A DNA stretch of 64,000 nt from Rhodobacterales bacterium RIFCSPHIGHO2_02_FULL_62_130 (GCA_001828855.1 MHZT01000013.1:62001-126000); one strand, 5' to 3'. Shown: positions 1 through 8,595, numbered from the stretch's first letter. The notes: generated from the letters alone by a model not told the origin. Program-made: numbers and translations.

Positions 1-2
1 GC

Positions 3-521
3 AACGCGCTGAAATACTTCGGCTATTCCTTCAACTCGGTGGACCCCAAAGAGTTGGCCGATGCCGAAAAACTGCTTTTGGATGTCAAGCCGCACCTGTT
101 TGCGATCAGCTCGGATTACCAGCCGTCGATGCGGTCGGGGGATGCGTGGATGACGATGTGCTGGACCGGCGATGGCAAGCAATTGCACCGTGACATACCC
201 GAGATCGAGTATGTGCTGGGCAGCGAGGGCGGCGAATTGTGGTCGGATTTCCTTGCGATTCCGAAAGGTGCGCCGCATCTGGACGCGGCCTATGCGCTGA
301 TCAACTTCCTGCTTGATCCGGCGGTGAACGTGAAAGAGGTGCTGTTCCACGGCTATCCGGTTGCCGACAAGCGCGTCGATGCGCTGCTGCCGCCGGAAAT
401 CCTGAACGATCCGATCATGTATCCGGCGGCAGAATTGCTGTCGCCGCTGGAATTCGGCGCGGCGGTGACGCTGACCGATCCGGGTCGGGCCGAGCTGATG
501 GCGCGCTTCAAATCGGCATAA
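3..521 (+). CDS. Pot-type ABC transporter solute-binding protein, C-terminal part
   Basis: The gene enters from outside the window; the visible 172 residues are the C-terminal lobe of a periplasmic extracellular solute-binding protein of the spermidine/putrescine (PotD) class. The stretch with AWMTMCWTGDG and DFLAIPKGAPHLDAAYALINFLLDP is typical of this class, where the second lobe closes over the ligand and the final helices carry the AYALINFLLDP signature. Two permease genes of the same importer type follow after a 7-bp gap, so this is the binding component of that operon. No ATPase gene is visible; it must lie upstream or elsewhere. The ligand (polyamine, other amine or small carboxylate) cannot be told from this fragment. 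Confidence 0.88.
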   Translation, partial: NALKYFGYSFNSVDPKELADAEKLLLDVKPHLFAISSDYQPSMRSGDAWMTMCWTGDGKQLHRDIPEIEYVLGSEGGELWSDFLAIPKGAPHLDAAYALINFLLDPAVNVKEVLFHGYPVADKRVDALLPPEILNDPIMYPAAELLSPLEFGAAVTLTDPGRAELMARFKSA

Positions 522-528
522 GGGGACA

Positions 529-1383
529 ATGATGCGACCACGCTACCGCACAGCGCTATTCTTGCTTCCCGCAGGTGCATGGTTCTTCACCATGCTGGTG
601 CTGCCGCTTGTGGTCGTATTCGTCTTCAGCTTTGGCGAGCGGGGGCCGGCCGGTGGCTATGTCCCCGCTTTCACCTTTGACAATTTCCTGAACCTCGGCT
701 CGCGCTGGGCGGCGTTCAAGAACACGCTGGTTCTGGCGCCGGTTGGCACCTTTGTCTGTCTGCTGATCGCCTATCCGCTGGCCTATTTTCTGGCGATCCG
801 CGCCGATGCGCGCTGGCGGACCTTGCTGCTTATTCTGGTGATCGTGCCGTTCTGGACCTCGATCCTGATCCGCAGCTATGCGTGGATTTTCCTGTTGGGC
901 GGGCAGGGCCTGCCTGCGCTGCTGAACGCCTTGGGGCTTGGCAATCCGCGCCTGATCAATACCCCTTTCGCGGTGCTGGTCGGCATCGTCTACGGCTATC
1001 TGCCGCTGATGGTGTTCCCGATCTATGTCAGCCTTGAACGGCTGGACAAGCGCCTGCTGGAAGCCTCAAGCGATCTGGGCTGCCCGCCCGCGCGGACCTT
1101 TCTGAACGTGACGCTGCCGATGTCGATGGCGGGGGTGGCGACCGGATGCATGCTGGTTTTCATCCTGCTGATGGGCGAGTTCCTGATTCCGGCGATGCTG
1201 GGCGGCGGCAAGGTGTTCTTTGTCGGCAACGCGCTGGTCGATCTGTTCCTGCAATCGCGCAACTGGGCCTTCGGGTCGGCGGTGGCGATGGCCTTGGTGC
1301 TGGTGATGCTGATCACTGTCACCGCCTATATGCGCGTCACCCGGCGCTGGGCCGGTGGCCGCGATGACGTGTCGTTGATGTGA
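529..1383 (+). CDS. Pot-type ABC transporter permease (PotB-like)
   Basis: Inner-membrane permease of 284 aa, normal length for PotB/YdcU-type subunits. About six hydrophobic segments are visible, starting with TALFLLPAGAWFFTMLVLPL. The cytoplasmic EAA loop that docks to the ATPase reads LEASSDLGCPPARTFLNVTLPMSMAGV near residue 180. It sits 7 bp behind the binding-protein gene and 4 bp before the second permease, so the three are one transcription unit. The start has two adjacent ATG codons (529 and 532) preceded by AGGGGAC. Family assignment is strong; the substrate is not. Confidence 0.9.
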   Translation: MMRPRYRTALFLLPAGAWFFTMLVLPLVVVFVFSFGERGPAGGYVPAFTFDNFLNLGSRWAAFKNTLVLAPVGTFVCLLIAYPLAYFLAIRADARWRTLLLILVIVPFWTSILIRSYAWIFLLGGQGLPALLNALGLGNPRLINTPFAVLVGIVYGYLPLMVFPIYVSLERLDKRLLEASSDLGCPPARTFLNVTLPMSMAGVATGCMLVFILLMGEFLIPAMLGGGKVFFVGNALVDLFLQSRNWAFGSAVAMALVLVMLITVTAYMRVTRRWAGGRDDVSLM

Positions 1384-1387
1384 GGGC

Positions 1388-2203
1388 GTGATGCGGATTT
1401 ATGCACTGGCCGTCTATCTGTTCCTTTATATCCCGATCGGGATTATCGCGCTGTTTTCCTTCAACGCAGGCAAGCACGCCAGCCAGTTCACCGGCTTTTC
1501 GGTGCAATGGTATGGCAAGGCGCTGGACAACCCCTTTGTCACCGAGGCGTTCCAGACCAGCCTGATCGTGGCGCTGTCTTCCGCCCTGCTGGCGACAGTC
1601 TTTGGCACCATGGCGGCGCTGGCGCTGCAATCGGTGAAGGGGCGGCTTCGTATGGCCTTCGATGCGCTGATCTATATCGCGGTGATGGTGCCGGGGATTG
1701 TGATCGGCATCGCCACGCTGATCGCGCTGGTGACGGTGTTCGACTGGCTGAACCCTATCCTTGCCGCGCTGTGGCCGATGGCCGATGCCGCGCCGCAACT
1801 GGCGCTGGGCTACGGATCATTGATCGCCGCGCACGGGCTGTTTTCGATGGCGCTGGTGATCATCATCGTGCGTGCGCGGGTTTCCGGCATGGACCGCAGC
1901 CTGATCGAGGCTTCAGCCGACCTTGGCGCAACTCCGTGGGGGACGTTCCGGCAAGTCACCCTGCCACAGATATTCCCCGGTATTCTGGCGGGGTTCCTGC
2001 TGGCCTTCACCTTCAGCTTTGACGATTTCATCATCGCCTTCTTCGTCGCCGGATCGCAGACCACGCTGCCGATCTATGTGTTCTCGTCGATCCGCCGTGG
2101 CGTGACGCCGGAGATCAATGCCATTGGCAGCATGGTTCTGGCGGTGTCGCTGATCCTGCTGATCACCGCGCAGTCGATCCTGCAACGCGGCCGCAAAGCC
2201 TGA
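1388..2203 (+). CDS. Pot-type ABC transporter permease (PotC-like)
   Basis: Second inner-membrane subunit of the importer, 271 aa if GTG 1388 is used, 270 aa from ATG 1391. The N-terminus (YALAVYLFLYIPIGIIALFSFNAGK) is the characteristic PotC start, and the EAA loop IEASADLGATPWGTFRQVTLPQI lies near residue 175, followed by the SFDDFIIAFF segment common to PotC proteins. It pairs with the preceding PotB-like permease. An SDR gene follows 12 bp downstream, so uptake and one oxidation step are probably co-transcribed. Confidence 0.9.
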   Translation: MMRIYALAVYLFLYIPIGIIALFSFNAGKHASQFTGFSVQWYGKALDNPFVTEAFQTSLIVALSSALLATVFGTMAALALQSVKGRLRMAFDALIYIAVMVPGIVIGIATLIALVTVFDWLNPILAALWPMADAAPQLALGYGSLIAAHGLFSMALVIIIVRARVSGMDRSLIEASADLGATPWGTFRQVTLPQIFPGILAGFLLAFTFSFDDFIIAFFVAGSQTTLPIYVFSSIRRGVTPEINAIGSMVLAVSLILLITAQSILQRGRKA

Positions 2204-2215
2204 ACGGAGCCTGAC

Positions 2216-2974
2216 ATGCTGCTTGCCAACCGCGTGGCCTTTGTGACCGGAGCCGGATCGGGGATCGGGCGTGCCGGAGCTTTGGCAATGGCCGCCCAAG
2301 GTGCCTTGGTGGTGGTCAGCGATCTGGACGGGCAGGCAGCCCGCAGCGTGGCCGATGCGGTTGCCGCAGCGGGGGGGCGGGCATCGGCCTTGGCGCTGGA
2401 CGTGACCGATGACAGCGCGCTGGTCGCGGCAATCCGCAGCACAGCCGCGCGGCACGGGCGGCTGGATGTGCTGCATTCGCACGCGGGGCTACAGGTGCCC
2501 GGCAGTCTGGAGCAGGTGACAGCGGCGCAGATGGATGCCTCATGGGCGCTGAATGTGCGGTCGCATTTCGTGGCGGCACAGGCAGCAATGGCCGTGATGA
2601 AGCCGCAGGGCAGCGGTTCGATCATCCTGACCGCCTCTAATTCCGGTGTGCAATATGACCGCGAGATGATCGCCTATTGCACGACCAAGCATGCTGTCAT
2701 CGCTATGGCCAAGCAGATTGCGGTGGATTACGCGCGCTTTGGTGTGCGCTGCAACGCGCTTTGCCCCGGCTTTGTGGATACGCCCTTCAACCGCGGGTTC
2801 GAGCAGCAGATGTCGGGCCGCGCGGGGCTTGAGGCCTATATTGCCACCTCTATCCCGATGAAGCGCTTTGGCACGCCCGAGGAAATCGCGCAAAGCATCG
2901 TCTATCTGGCGTCTGACCAGTCGTCTTTCATGACCGGCCATGCGTTGGTGGTCGATGGGGCAGAGTGCCTGTAG
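2216..2974 (+). CDS. SDR family NAD(P)-dependent oxidoreductase
   Basis: Classical short-chain dehydrogenase/reductase of 252 aa. The Rossmann motif VTGAGSGIG is near residue 10, and the catalytic Tyr-x3-Lys is in IAYCTTK near residue 158. The C-terminal SFMTGHALVVDGAECL is intact. It follows the permease gene by 12 bp (start supported by GGAGCC upstream), so it most likely acts on the imported compound or its derivative as an alcohol dehydrogenase or ketone reductase. The gene ends just before the transposase remnant, but no part appears lost. Substrate unknown. Confidence 0.88.
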   Translation: MLLANRVAFVTGAGSGIGRAGALAMAAQGALVVVSDLDGQAARSVADAVAAAGGRASALALDVTDDSALVAAIRSTAARHGRLDVLHSHAGLQVPGSLEQVTAAQMDASWALNVRSHFVAAQAAMAVMKPQGSGSIILTASNSGVQYDREMIAYCTTKHAVIAMAKQIAVDYARFGVRCNALCPGFVDTPFNRGFEQQMSGRAGLEAYIATSIPMKRFGTPEEIAQSIVYLASDQSSFMTGHALVVDGAECL

Positions 2975-2984
2975 CCATCATCGG

Positions 2985-3412
2985 TCAGATGATGCCACGC
3001 CGCTGTTATGCCTTGATATGGGCCAGCGTGGCGCACCACTGCGCGGGCCGTTGGCGATCTGGTCCGATCCCGAGACGCAATGGCTGGCCAAGCCGACTGG
3101 AAAGCGCGGGCGTCAGTCTGTCTTTACGGATGCGGCGATCCAGATTTGCCTGACGCTGAAGGCGCTTTTCGGTTTGCCGCAACGGCAGACCACGGAGATG
3201 GCCGCCAGCCTGCTTGACCTCACCGGTCTCGACTGGCCGGTGAGGGACTGAGGCACCCAGCGCCGTCGCCAGAAGGACGGCCCGATTTCCCGGCTGTTGC
3301 CGTGCTGCGGGTCCGTCGCAAGGGCCAACTTGCGCCAAGCCTGCACCGCTGCGGGCATCGCCCCCGACGCGCCCTTTGTGGGCATCCCCGCAGCCGCGTT
3401 CTCCGAATAGTT
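2985..3412 (+). pseudogene. IS5-family transposase remnant (N-terminal fragment, in-frame stop)
   Basis: Reading the frame that passes through 3018-3251 gives RGPLAIWSDPETQW, then TGKRGRQSVFTDAAIQICLTL and FGLPQRQTTEMAASLLDLTGLDWPV. This is the conserved N-terminal part of IS5-type transposases (WFDPE ... GRRGR ... DAAIQ ... LRQT ... LLGLDW). The frame meets TGA at 3249-3251 exactly where the family normally continues with F-S-T-L-x-RRQK; the residues after the stop (RRRQK) still fit. Beyond about 3290 the family match is lost and no DDE catalytic region is present. There is no clear terminal inverted repeat. It is a dead, truncated element whose exact ends I cannot set. Confidence 0.7.
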
Positions 3413-3493
3413 CCCGAAGTGAAGATCGCAACAACTGTCGCGCTTTCAGGCGCGGCTTTTTCTATGCTGGCGTCGTTTAAGGCTGGTTACTTC

Positions 3494-4342
3494 CTATACG
3501 GATTGAGACAAGGAAAGCTCGTCCAATTCCGAGGGGCTTGGGACTCTGCCGATTTCTACGCAACGAGATAGAAGTTGTGCCAATAGTTTAGCGGCCCCTT
3601 CGTAGCCGTCCTGTAAAGCCGTATCAGAAGTTTTACCGCCGTGAACAGCTTTTGACCGTATATTATACAGACTTTTTATAGATTTGAATCTCTCAACTTT
3701 CTCCACTTGAGTTCCGGGTATAATTATCGAAGAATACAATGCAATTCTCCGAGTCAGTTCACTATCAACTTCAAGAAGGCGTTCGATTCCAGACCAAAGA
3801 AGCATAATTCTCATATCTACATCGGGCAGAAAGTGGGCATTGCCAAAACACCTCATGGCCGAGCTAAATGTGGCGTTTCCGATAAGCTTATCAAAGTTAG
3901 ATTTATTTTGTCTTGCCCAATTGAGTTCTCCATCTTTGATGAAATCTAAGTCTTTAAAGGGTTGAGTTAAAATATTCCGGCTTGCTATCGAGTAACGTCT
4001 ATTCTCTCCTTGCGAAAGAGTAAAAAGCGAACAGACGGGGCGCTTGGTCGCAATGGCCAGCAAGTGAAAATCCCAGAGGGCATTCCATCCCTTAACCGCC
4101 AAGAGCTTGGCCGTCGGCTCGCCGTCAATACGGATGGAAAAATTGGCAAATCGCTCGCCGGTTACTAAGGCAGCGTAGTCTATGAAACCATCTACTTCAT
4201 TGGCGGCGACGGTATAATCAATTTTTGGGGTGGAATTTGTCAAAGTTATGCCGGGCGAAAGTTCAAAGTCGGACTTTACGCGAAGTCCGTGTCCCACAAC
4301 CAGAATGCTTTCGCCGCCAGTCTGCGCGAATATCTTAACCAT
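3494..4342 (-). CDS. ApeA-like HEPN domain protein (possible abortive-infection/defence gene)
   Basis: A 282-aa protein with base composition clearly more AT-rich than its surroundings. Residues about 150-270 resemble the C-terminal Apea-like HEPN domain: a helix with LLWSGIERLL, then RRIALYSSIII, then FKSIKSLYNIRSKAVHGG. The last contains R229-x4-H234, the Rx4-6H motif used by HEPN ribonucleases. The N-terminal half is beta-rich and unrecognised; it may match the ApeA N-terminal region in reduced form. Known ApeA proteins are anti-phage and usually longer. It stands alone between an IS5 remnant and tRNA-Glu, which fits horizontal gain. Defence function is inference from family and context; the HEPN motif is seen directly. 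Confidence 0.65.
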   Translation of the reverse strand: MVKIFAQTGGESILVVGHGLRVKSDFELSPGITLTNSTPKIDYTVAANEVDGFIDYAALVTGERFANFSIRIDGEPTAKLLAVKGWNALWDFHLLAIATKRPVCSLFTLSQGENRRYSIASRNILTQPFKDLDFIKDGELNWARQNKSNFDKLIGNATFSSAMRCFGNAHFLPDVDMRIMLLWSGIERLLEVDSELTRRIALYSSIIIPGTQVEKVERFKSIKSLYNIRSKAVHGGKTSDTALQDGYEGAAKLLAQLLSRCVEIGRVPSPSELDELSLSQSV

Positions 4343-4612
4343 GTCTTTGCCTCGGTGCCTTCCGGTTAGGGGTAAAGACTAGTGAAGTTATTGTACGGTT
4401 TCCACCGTCGCGGTCATCCAGTGCTTTGAAACTTTCGCAACCAGTACGAACGATGACCCAAGAACGGATAAGTTTGCTCGCTTATCACGTCTTCGTGATC
4501 CATCTGGGCCTGCGGCCAGTCAAAAACGACAGATTTTCTGCTGTAGTAGTTCTGTAGTAGGATTTTGGCACTTGGAAATTTCGCAGCAAAACCAACAAAT
4601 TACAGATGGAAG
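4343..4612. other. Gene-free, AT-richer stretch between the HEPN gene and tRNA-Glu
   Basis: No convincing coding frame is seen here. It holds the promoter regions of the minus-strand HEPN gene at its left side, a short stem-loop (ATCACG/CGTGAT, 4484-4499) without a T-tract, and an 11-bp tandem repeat at 4541-4561. I looked for a second copy of the tRNA-Glu 3' end that would mark an attachment site and did not find one here or in 3412-4342. Confidence 0.5.
4541..4561. repeat. Two tandem copies of CTGTAGTAGT with 11-bp period
   Basis: CTGTAGTAGT at 4541-4550 is followed after one base by CTGTAGTAGG at 4552-4561. The role is unknown; it lies about 50 bp beyond the 3' end of tRNA-Glu on the minus strand. 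Confidence 0.6.
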
Positions 4613-4687
4613 TGGCAGCCCGTAGGGGAGTCGAACCCCTCTTACCTGGTTGAAAACCAGGTGTCCTAACCGATAGACGAACGGGCC
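4613..4687 (-). tRNA. tRNA-Glu (anticodon TTC)
   Basis: Read on the minus strand, the 75-nt sequence folds as a cloverleaf. The acceptor arm is GGCCCGT pairing with ACGGGCT (one G-T at the end). The D-arm contains GGTTAGGA, the anticodon stem CCTGG/CCAGG encloses the loop TTTTCAA giving anticodon TTC, and the T-arm is AGGGG-TTCGACT-CCCCT. It ends with discriminator G and an encoded CCA. Its downstream side faces the HEPN/IS5 patch, a common location for acquired DNA. Confidence 0.97.
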
Positions 4688-4740
4688 ACTGGGCGGCTTA
4701 CTAGGGCAGCTTGGCGCGGGCTGCAAGAGGGAAAAGTTGA

Positions 4741-5532
4741 TTATTCGTCGATCTTTGCGCCCATGATCGCAATCGCCTGCTGATAGACCTTGGCCGCGTT
4801 CCATTCCTTGATCACGGCAAAGTTCGGCTCGCCTTCCTGAAAGCCTTTGCCCGGTTTCCAGCCCTTGGCGCGCAGGTAATTTGCGGTGGTGGCCAGCGCA
4901 TCGGCGGTGTCGGTCAGATCCAGCCTACCATCGCCATTGCCATCGACCCCGTATCTCAGCGCGTTGCCGGGCAGGAACTGGGTATGGCCCAGCTCTCCAT
5001 GCTTGGCCCCCACGGTCTGCGGCGAGATCGTGCCGGCGTCCACCAGCAACAGCGCGCCGATCAGATGGTCGGTGAAGAAATCGCTGCGCCGGCAATCCCA
5101 GGCCAGCGTCGCAATGGCCGATACGACGTTGGTATCGCCCATGAAATTGCCAAAGCCTGTCTCCATGCCGTGGATCGCCAGAATCACCCCTGACGAGACG
5201 CCATATTGGCGTTCAAGGCTGGCATAGAACTCGGGGTTCCTGGCACGGCGGCTGCGGCCCTGTTTGACGATGGCGGTGGCGCCGCGCAGCTCCATGAATT
5301 TCGACAGCGAATACTTGAAGCTTTTCTGGTTCCGGTCAGCCGCGATGGTGGTTTTGGAGTAGCTGGTCGCCATCAGCGCCGCACGGCCTTTCTTGCCCAC
5401 GCCCGATGCCTCGGCCTCGGCAGCCATGATCGGTTTCCAATCCTCAAAGCCGGAGGCGGTATCGCCACAGGGGGCGGCAAGGGCGGGAAGGGTGGAAAGG
5501 GCAAGCAAAAGGCAGGTGGTTTTGATCAACAC
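4741..5532 (-). CDS. Lytic murein transglycosylase (MltB/SLT2 type)
   Basis: Periplasmic peptidoglycan-cleaving enzyme of about 263 aa. It carries the MltB-type active-site segment AIHGMETGFGNFMGD, in which Glu is the catalytic acid, and the following WDCRRSDFF and GELGHTQFLPGNALRYGVDGNGDGRLDL segments common in alphaproteobacterial members. I choose GTG 5532 because it opens directly onto a signal peptide (VLIKTTCLLLALSTLPALA-AP); another GTG at 5565 would add 11 acidic/polar residues in front of it. It is a single gene, with the tRNA downstream and a membrane glycosyltransferase-like gene upstream. There is no C-terminal peptidoglycan-binding domain. Confidence 0.9.
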   Translation of the reverse strand: MLIKTTCLLLALSTLPALAAPCGDTASGFEDWKPIMAAEAEASGVGKKGRAALMATSYSKTTIAADRNQKSFKYSLSKFMELRGATAIVKQGRSRRARNPEFYASLERQYGVSSGVILAIHGMETGFGNFMGDTNVVSAIATLAWDCRRSDFFTDHLIGALLLVDAGTISPQTVGAKHGELGHTQFLPGNALRYGVDGNGDGRLDLTDTADALATTANYLRAKGWKPGKGFQEGEPNFAVIKEWNAAKVYQQAIAIMGAKIDE

Positions 5533-5620
5533 GGCAGATACACCATCACAGGAAATTTGGATCACTCTAGCGGCGATCCGGTTACTTGCAAGTCAGGACG
5601 GCCCAGTCAGGATGGCCCAG

Positions 5621-6781
5621 TCAGGAAGGGGCGACAGAGGGCGCGCGGTGGAAGGGCCAAAGCCTGCGCGTGATCAGCAGGATCAGCACGATGCCATTGG
5701 CGATGCCGCCGTAGCGGATCAGCGGGGCGAGATCGCCCCCCAGATAGCCCAGCAGCGTGCCGATTTGCAGCACGGCGACCCAAAGCCGGTCGCGCGGGGT
5801 CAGCAGCGCATGGATCAGGCAGAACACCTCGGCCATGTAGAAATAGCGCTGGTGCATTTTGGGCAGGGCATAGGGGACAAAAAGCGCGAAGAAGAACGCC
5901 AGCGTGATCCAGTCTTGTGGCATGAGCGGCAGGCCGCGCCGCCAGACCAGCCAGATCACCGCCACCACGGCCAGCGCGGTCAAGGCCACGCCCAGCGGCA
6001 GGATGGGCCAATAAAGGCTATCGGGAATCCATTCGTAAAGATTGGGCGCATCCGAGGACAGGCGGGGATATTGCCCGGACTGGCGGGCGTAGATCAGCAG
6101 CAGATCAGCCAGCGGGCGGCCCATGGCCCAAGCCGGCAGCATCAGCGCAAGATAGGTCAGCGGGATCAGCGCGACGCCAAGCGGTCGGCTTTGGCGTTGC
6201 AGCAGCGCGATGCACAGCAGCGGGGCCAGAAACACGCTTTGCAGCTTGAACGCAAAGGCCAGCCCAAAGCACAGATAGGCGCGCAAATAGCGGTGGCGGC
6301 ACAGATTATAGACAAAGGCCACGATGGCGGTGGTGTAGATGCCATCGCATTGCCCCCAAAGCGCCGAGTTGATCATCACCGTAGGCAGGAACAGCGTGGC
6401 CCAAAAGCCGATCCTGGCCCGCGCGCGCACTTGCGGGGCAAAATCCGGCAGACGCAGCAGGCGGTAGACATAGGAGGCCAGCAGAAAATCGGTGGCCATT
6501 GCGAAAAGCTTGATCGACAGCAGCGGCGGCAGCGCCTCGCCCCATGTGGCCGCGACAATCAGCCAATACAGATAGGGCGGGGTATAGTCGGCAAAGCCGG
6601 TTCTCAGCGCCGCCCAGCCTCCGGCGGCTTGAATATGGTCATACCACGGGCGCAGAAAGTCTTGGTAATCCCATGACTGGTTCGGCACCATCGCCAGCCG
6701 CAGCGCAATGGCCAGCCCCAGAAACAGCCAGAACCGCCTGTCATAGCTGAGGCCATCGGGGACGGGTGTGGATGCGGGCAT
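5621..6781 (-). CDS. Polytopic membrane glycosyltransferase-like protein (GT-C fold, Gpi18/mannosyltransferase-like)
   Basis: A 386-aa integral membrane protein with roughly ten hydrophobic segments. Early in the chain, after the first membrane segment, comes a loop with NQSWDYQDFLRPWY and DYTPPYLYW; later ALWGQCDGIYTTAIV and PYALPKMHQRYFYMAEV. This arrangement is typical of GT-C enzymes related to Gpi18 and bacterial mannosyltransferases, which use polyprenyl-phosphate sugars at the outer face of the membrane; acidic residues in the first loop (W-D-Y-Q-D) would be catalytic. The donor and acceptor are unknown. It ends 56 bp before the transglycosylase start in the same direction, so co-transcription is possible. 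Confidence 0.7.
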   Translation of the reverse strand: MPASTPVPDGLSYDRRFWLFLGLAIALRLAMVPNQSWDYQDFLRPWYDHIQAAGGWAALRTGFADYTPPYLYWLIVAATWGEALPPLLSIKLFAMATDFLLASYVYRLLRLPDFAPQVRARARIGFWATLFLPTVMINSALWGQCDGIYTTAIVAFVYNLCRHRYLRAYLCFGLAFAFKLQSVFLAPLLCIALLQRQSRPLGVALIPLTYLALMLPAWAMGRPLADLLLIYARQSGQYPRLSSDAPNLYEWIPDSLYWPILPLGVALTALAVVAVIWLVWRRGLPLMPQDWITLAFFFALFVPYALPKMHQRYFYMAEVFCLIHALLTPRDRLWVAVLQIGTLLGYLGGDLAPLIRYGGIANGIVLILLITRRLWPFHRAPSVAPS

Positions 6782-7000
6782 CAGGAATTGCGCCTTGGGT
6801 CTTTTGCCGAACTGTGCGGGCGGTGGTGGCCAAGGGCAAGCCCAATCTTGCGGCGGATTCGGGCAATGCGGGGGCGCGCGCAGGCGATGTCATGCCGAAT
6901 CCTCATAAGACATTGCCTGTCATGGTAAGGCGTTGTGCGTCCTTCGCTCTTTTCCTTGCCAGCGTTGCATCCTACCTTTGGGCCAAAACAGGAGGCGCGG

Positions 7001-8041
7001 ATGCAGAAGGTTCGGTTGGGTCACACGGGGATGCAGGTGTCGGCGCTATGCCTTGGCACCATGACATGGGGCAGCCAGAATACGGAAGCCGAGAGCCACG
7101 CGCAGGCCGATCTGGCGCTGGATCACGGGCTGACCTTTTGGGATACCGCCGAGATGTATCCGGTGAACCCTGTCCGCGCCGAAACGGTGGGGCGCAGCGA
7201 AGAGATCATCGGCACCTGGCTTGCTGCGCGCGGCGGACGCGACAGGCTGGTGCTGGCCAGCAAGGTGACGGGCATCGGGCAGGTCGTGCGCGGCGGCGCG
7301 GCAATAACCGGAGAGATCATGCGCGCGGCGGTCGAAGGCTCGTTGCGGCGGTTGCAGACCGACTACATCGACATCTACCAGCTGCACTGGCCCAACCGCG
7401 CCGCCTATCACTTCCGCTCTATCTGGAACTTTGATCCGCGCAAATCCGTCAAGGCCGAGGTCGATGCGCATATGCTGGAGGTTCTGCATGTCGCCGATGA
7501 TCTGATCAAGGCGGGCAAGATCCGCCACATTGCACTGTCGAACGAAAGCGTCTGGGGCGCGGCGCGCTGGCAGTCTTTGGCGGAACAGCACGGGTTGCCG
7601 CGCATGGCGACGGTGCAGAATGAATATTCGCTGCTGTGCCGGCAGTTTGACAGTGACTGGGCGGAGTTCTCGGTGATCGAGGATATGCCGCTGCTGGCCT
7701 TCTCGCCGCTGGCGGCGGGGCTTCTGACGGGTAAATACGCGGGGGATGTGATCCCCGACGGATCGCGCCGCAGCTATAACCCTACGCTCAGCGGGCGGGT
7801 GACGCCGCAGATGTTTCCGGCGGTTGCAGCCTATCTTGGGATTGCGGCGCGGCACGGGCTTGATCCCAGCCAGATGGCGATTGCGTTCTGCATGGGGCGG
7901 CCCTTCCCGACGATTCCGATCATCGGGGCGACCAATCTGGCGCAGCTTGCCACGAGTATCGGCGCGGCGGATGTGGTGCTTTCCCCCGAGGTTCTTGCGG
8001 AGATCGATGCGGCCCACCGCGCCCATCCGCAGCCTTACTAG
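7001..8041 (+). CDS. Aldo/keto reductase (Tas-like)
   Basis: NADPH-dependent aldo/keto reductase of 346 aa. The start at ATG 7001 is fixed by GGAGG at 6991 and by the typical N-terminus QKVRLGHTGMQVSALCLGTMTWG. The catalytic tetrad is visible: Asp in FWDTAEMYPV with Tyr four residues later, Lys in LASKV, and His in IYQLHWPNR. The FWDTAEMYPVNP and TVGRSEEIIG wording is that of the Tas/YajO-like subgroup. The C-terminal PFPTIPIIGATN segment forms the cofactor 2'-phosphate pocket. Monocistronic in appearance; substrate unknown. Confidence 0.92.
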   Translation: MQKVRLGHTGMQVSALCLGTMTWGSQNTEAESHAQADLALDHGLTFWDTAEMYPVNPVRAETVGRSEEIIGTWLAARGGRDRLVLASKVTGIGQVVRGGAAITGEIMRAAVEGSLRRLQTDYIDIYQLHWPNRAAYHFRSIWNFDPRKSVKAEVDAHMLEVLHVADDLIKAGKIRHIALSNESVWGAARWQSLAEQHGLPRMATVQNEYSLLCRQFDSDWAEFSVIEDMPLLAFSPLAAGLLTGKYAGDVIPDGSRRSYNPTLSGRVTPQMFPAVAAYLGIAARHGLDPSQMAIAFCMGRPFPTIPIIGATNLAQLATSIGAADVVLSPEVLAEIDAAHRAHPQPY

Positions 8042-8100
8042 GGGCTTGCGTGTCGCGCTGGGATCGGGGCTTGATGGGGAGGTAGAGCAGCGGGGGCGGG

Positions 8101-8595
8101 ATGATGCGGATTTGGACGATGCTGTGCTGCATGGTGCTGGTTGCGGGGTGCAGCCTGTCCAGACCCGAACGCGCCGAGGTGGCGGAAAATCCGGTCACGG
8201 GGGCCGAGATTGCGGTGACGACGCTGGATGCGCCGCTGCCCGCTACTGCCACCCCGCCCGAAGTTATCCCACCCGCCAAGCCCGAACCTGTTATGCCCGA
8301 ACCGGCCAAGCCCGAACCCGAAATTCTGCCGGTTCCTGCCGATCCGCCGCCGCTGGTGATGACGCCCGAAGAGCAGGCCTGCTTTGAAAAGGGCGGGCTT
8401 TGGGGCGCGGTTGGATCGGGCGGCACGGCTTGCATGTATCCGACGCGGGACGCGGGAAAGCAATGTCGCAAGGAAAGCGATTGTGACGGCTATTGCCTTG
8501 CCAGATCAGGGACTTGTGCGCCATATACCCCGATGTTTGGCTGCAACGAGATCGTGCAGGATGATGGGGTGGTGGTAACGCTGTGTATCGACTGA
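8101..8595 (+). CDS. Hypothetical Cys-rich lipoprotein
   Basis: A 164-aa protein with a signal peptide and lipobox (CMVLVAGC, Cys near residue 17), so it is probably lipid-anchored in the envelope. A proline/glutamate-rich linker (PAKPEPVMPEPAKPEPE) spans about residues 55-80. The C-terminal half has several Cys residues (ACFEKGG, TACMYPT, QCRKESDCDGYC, GTCAPYTPMFGCN) that probably form disulfides. I recognise no enzyme motif. Its stop overlaps the start of the next lipoprotein by 13 bp, so the two are translationally coupled. Confidence 0.78.
   Translation: MMRIWTMLCCMVLVAGCSLSRPERAEVAENPVTGAEIAVTTLDAPLPATATPPEVIPPAKPEPVMPEPAKPEPEILPVPADPPPLVMTPEEQACFEKGGLWGAVGSGGTACMYPTRDAGKQCRKESDCDGYCLARSGTCAPYTPMFGCNEIVQDDGVVVTLCID

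Noticed and set aside
3412-4687. Possible integrase attachment site at tRNA-Glu
   Set aside because: No second copy of the tRNA 3' end was found within the patch and no integrase gene is present.
5393-6676. 427-aa open frame on the plus strand
   Set aside because: It runs antisense over the transglycosylase and membrane glycosyltransferase-like genes, is Gln/Arg-rich and low in hydrophobic core residues, and has no family resemblance; it is a by-product of GC-rich codon bias.
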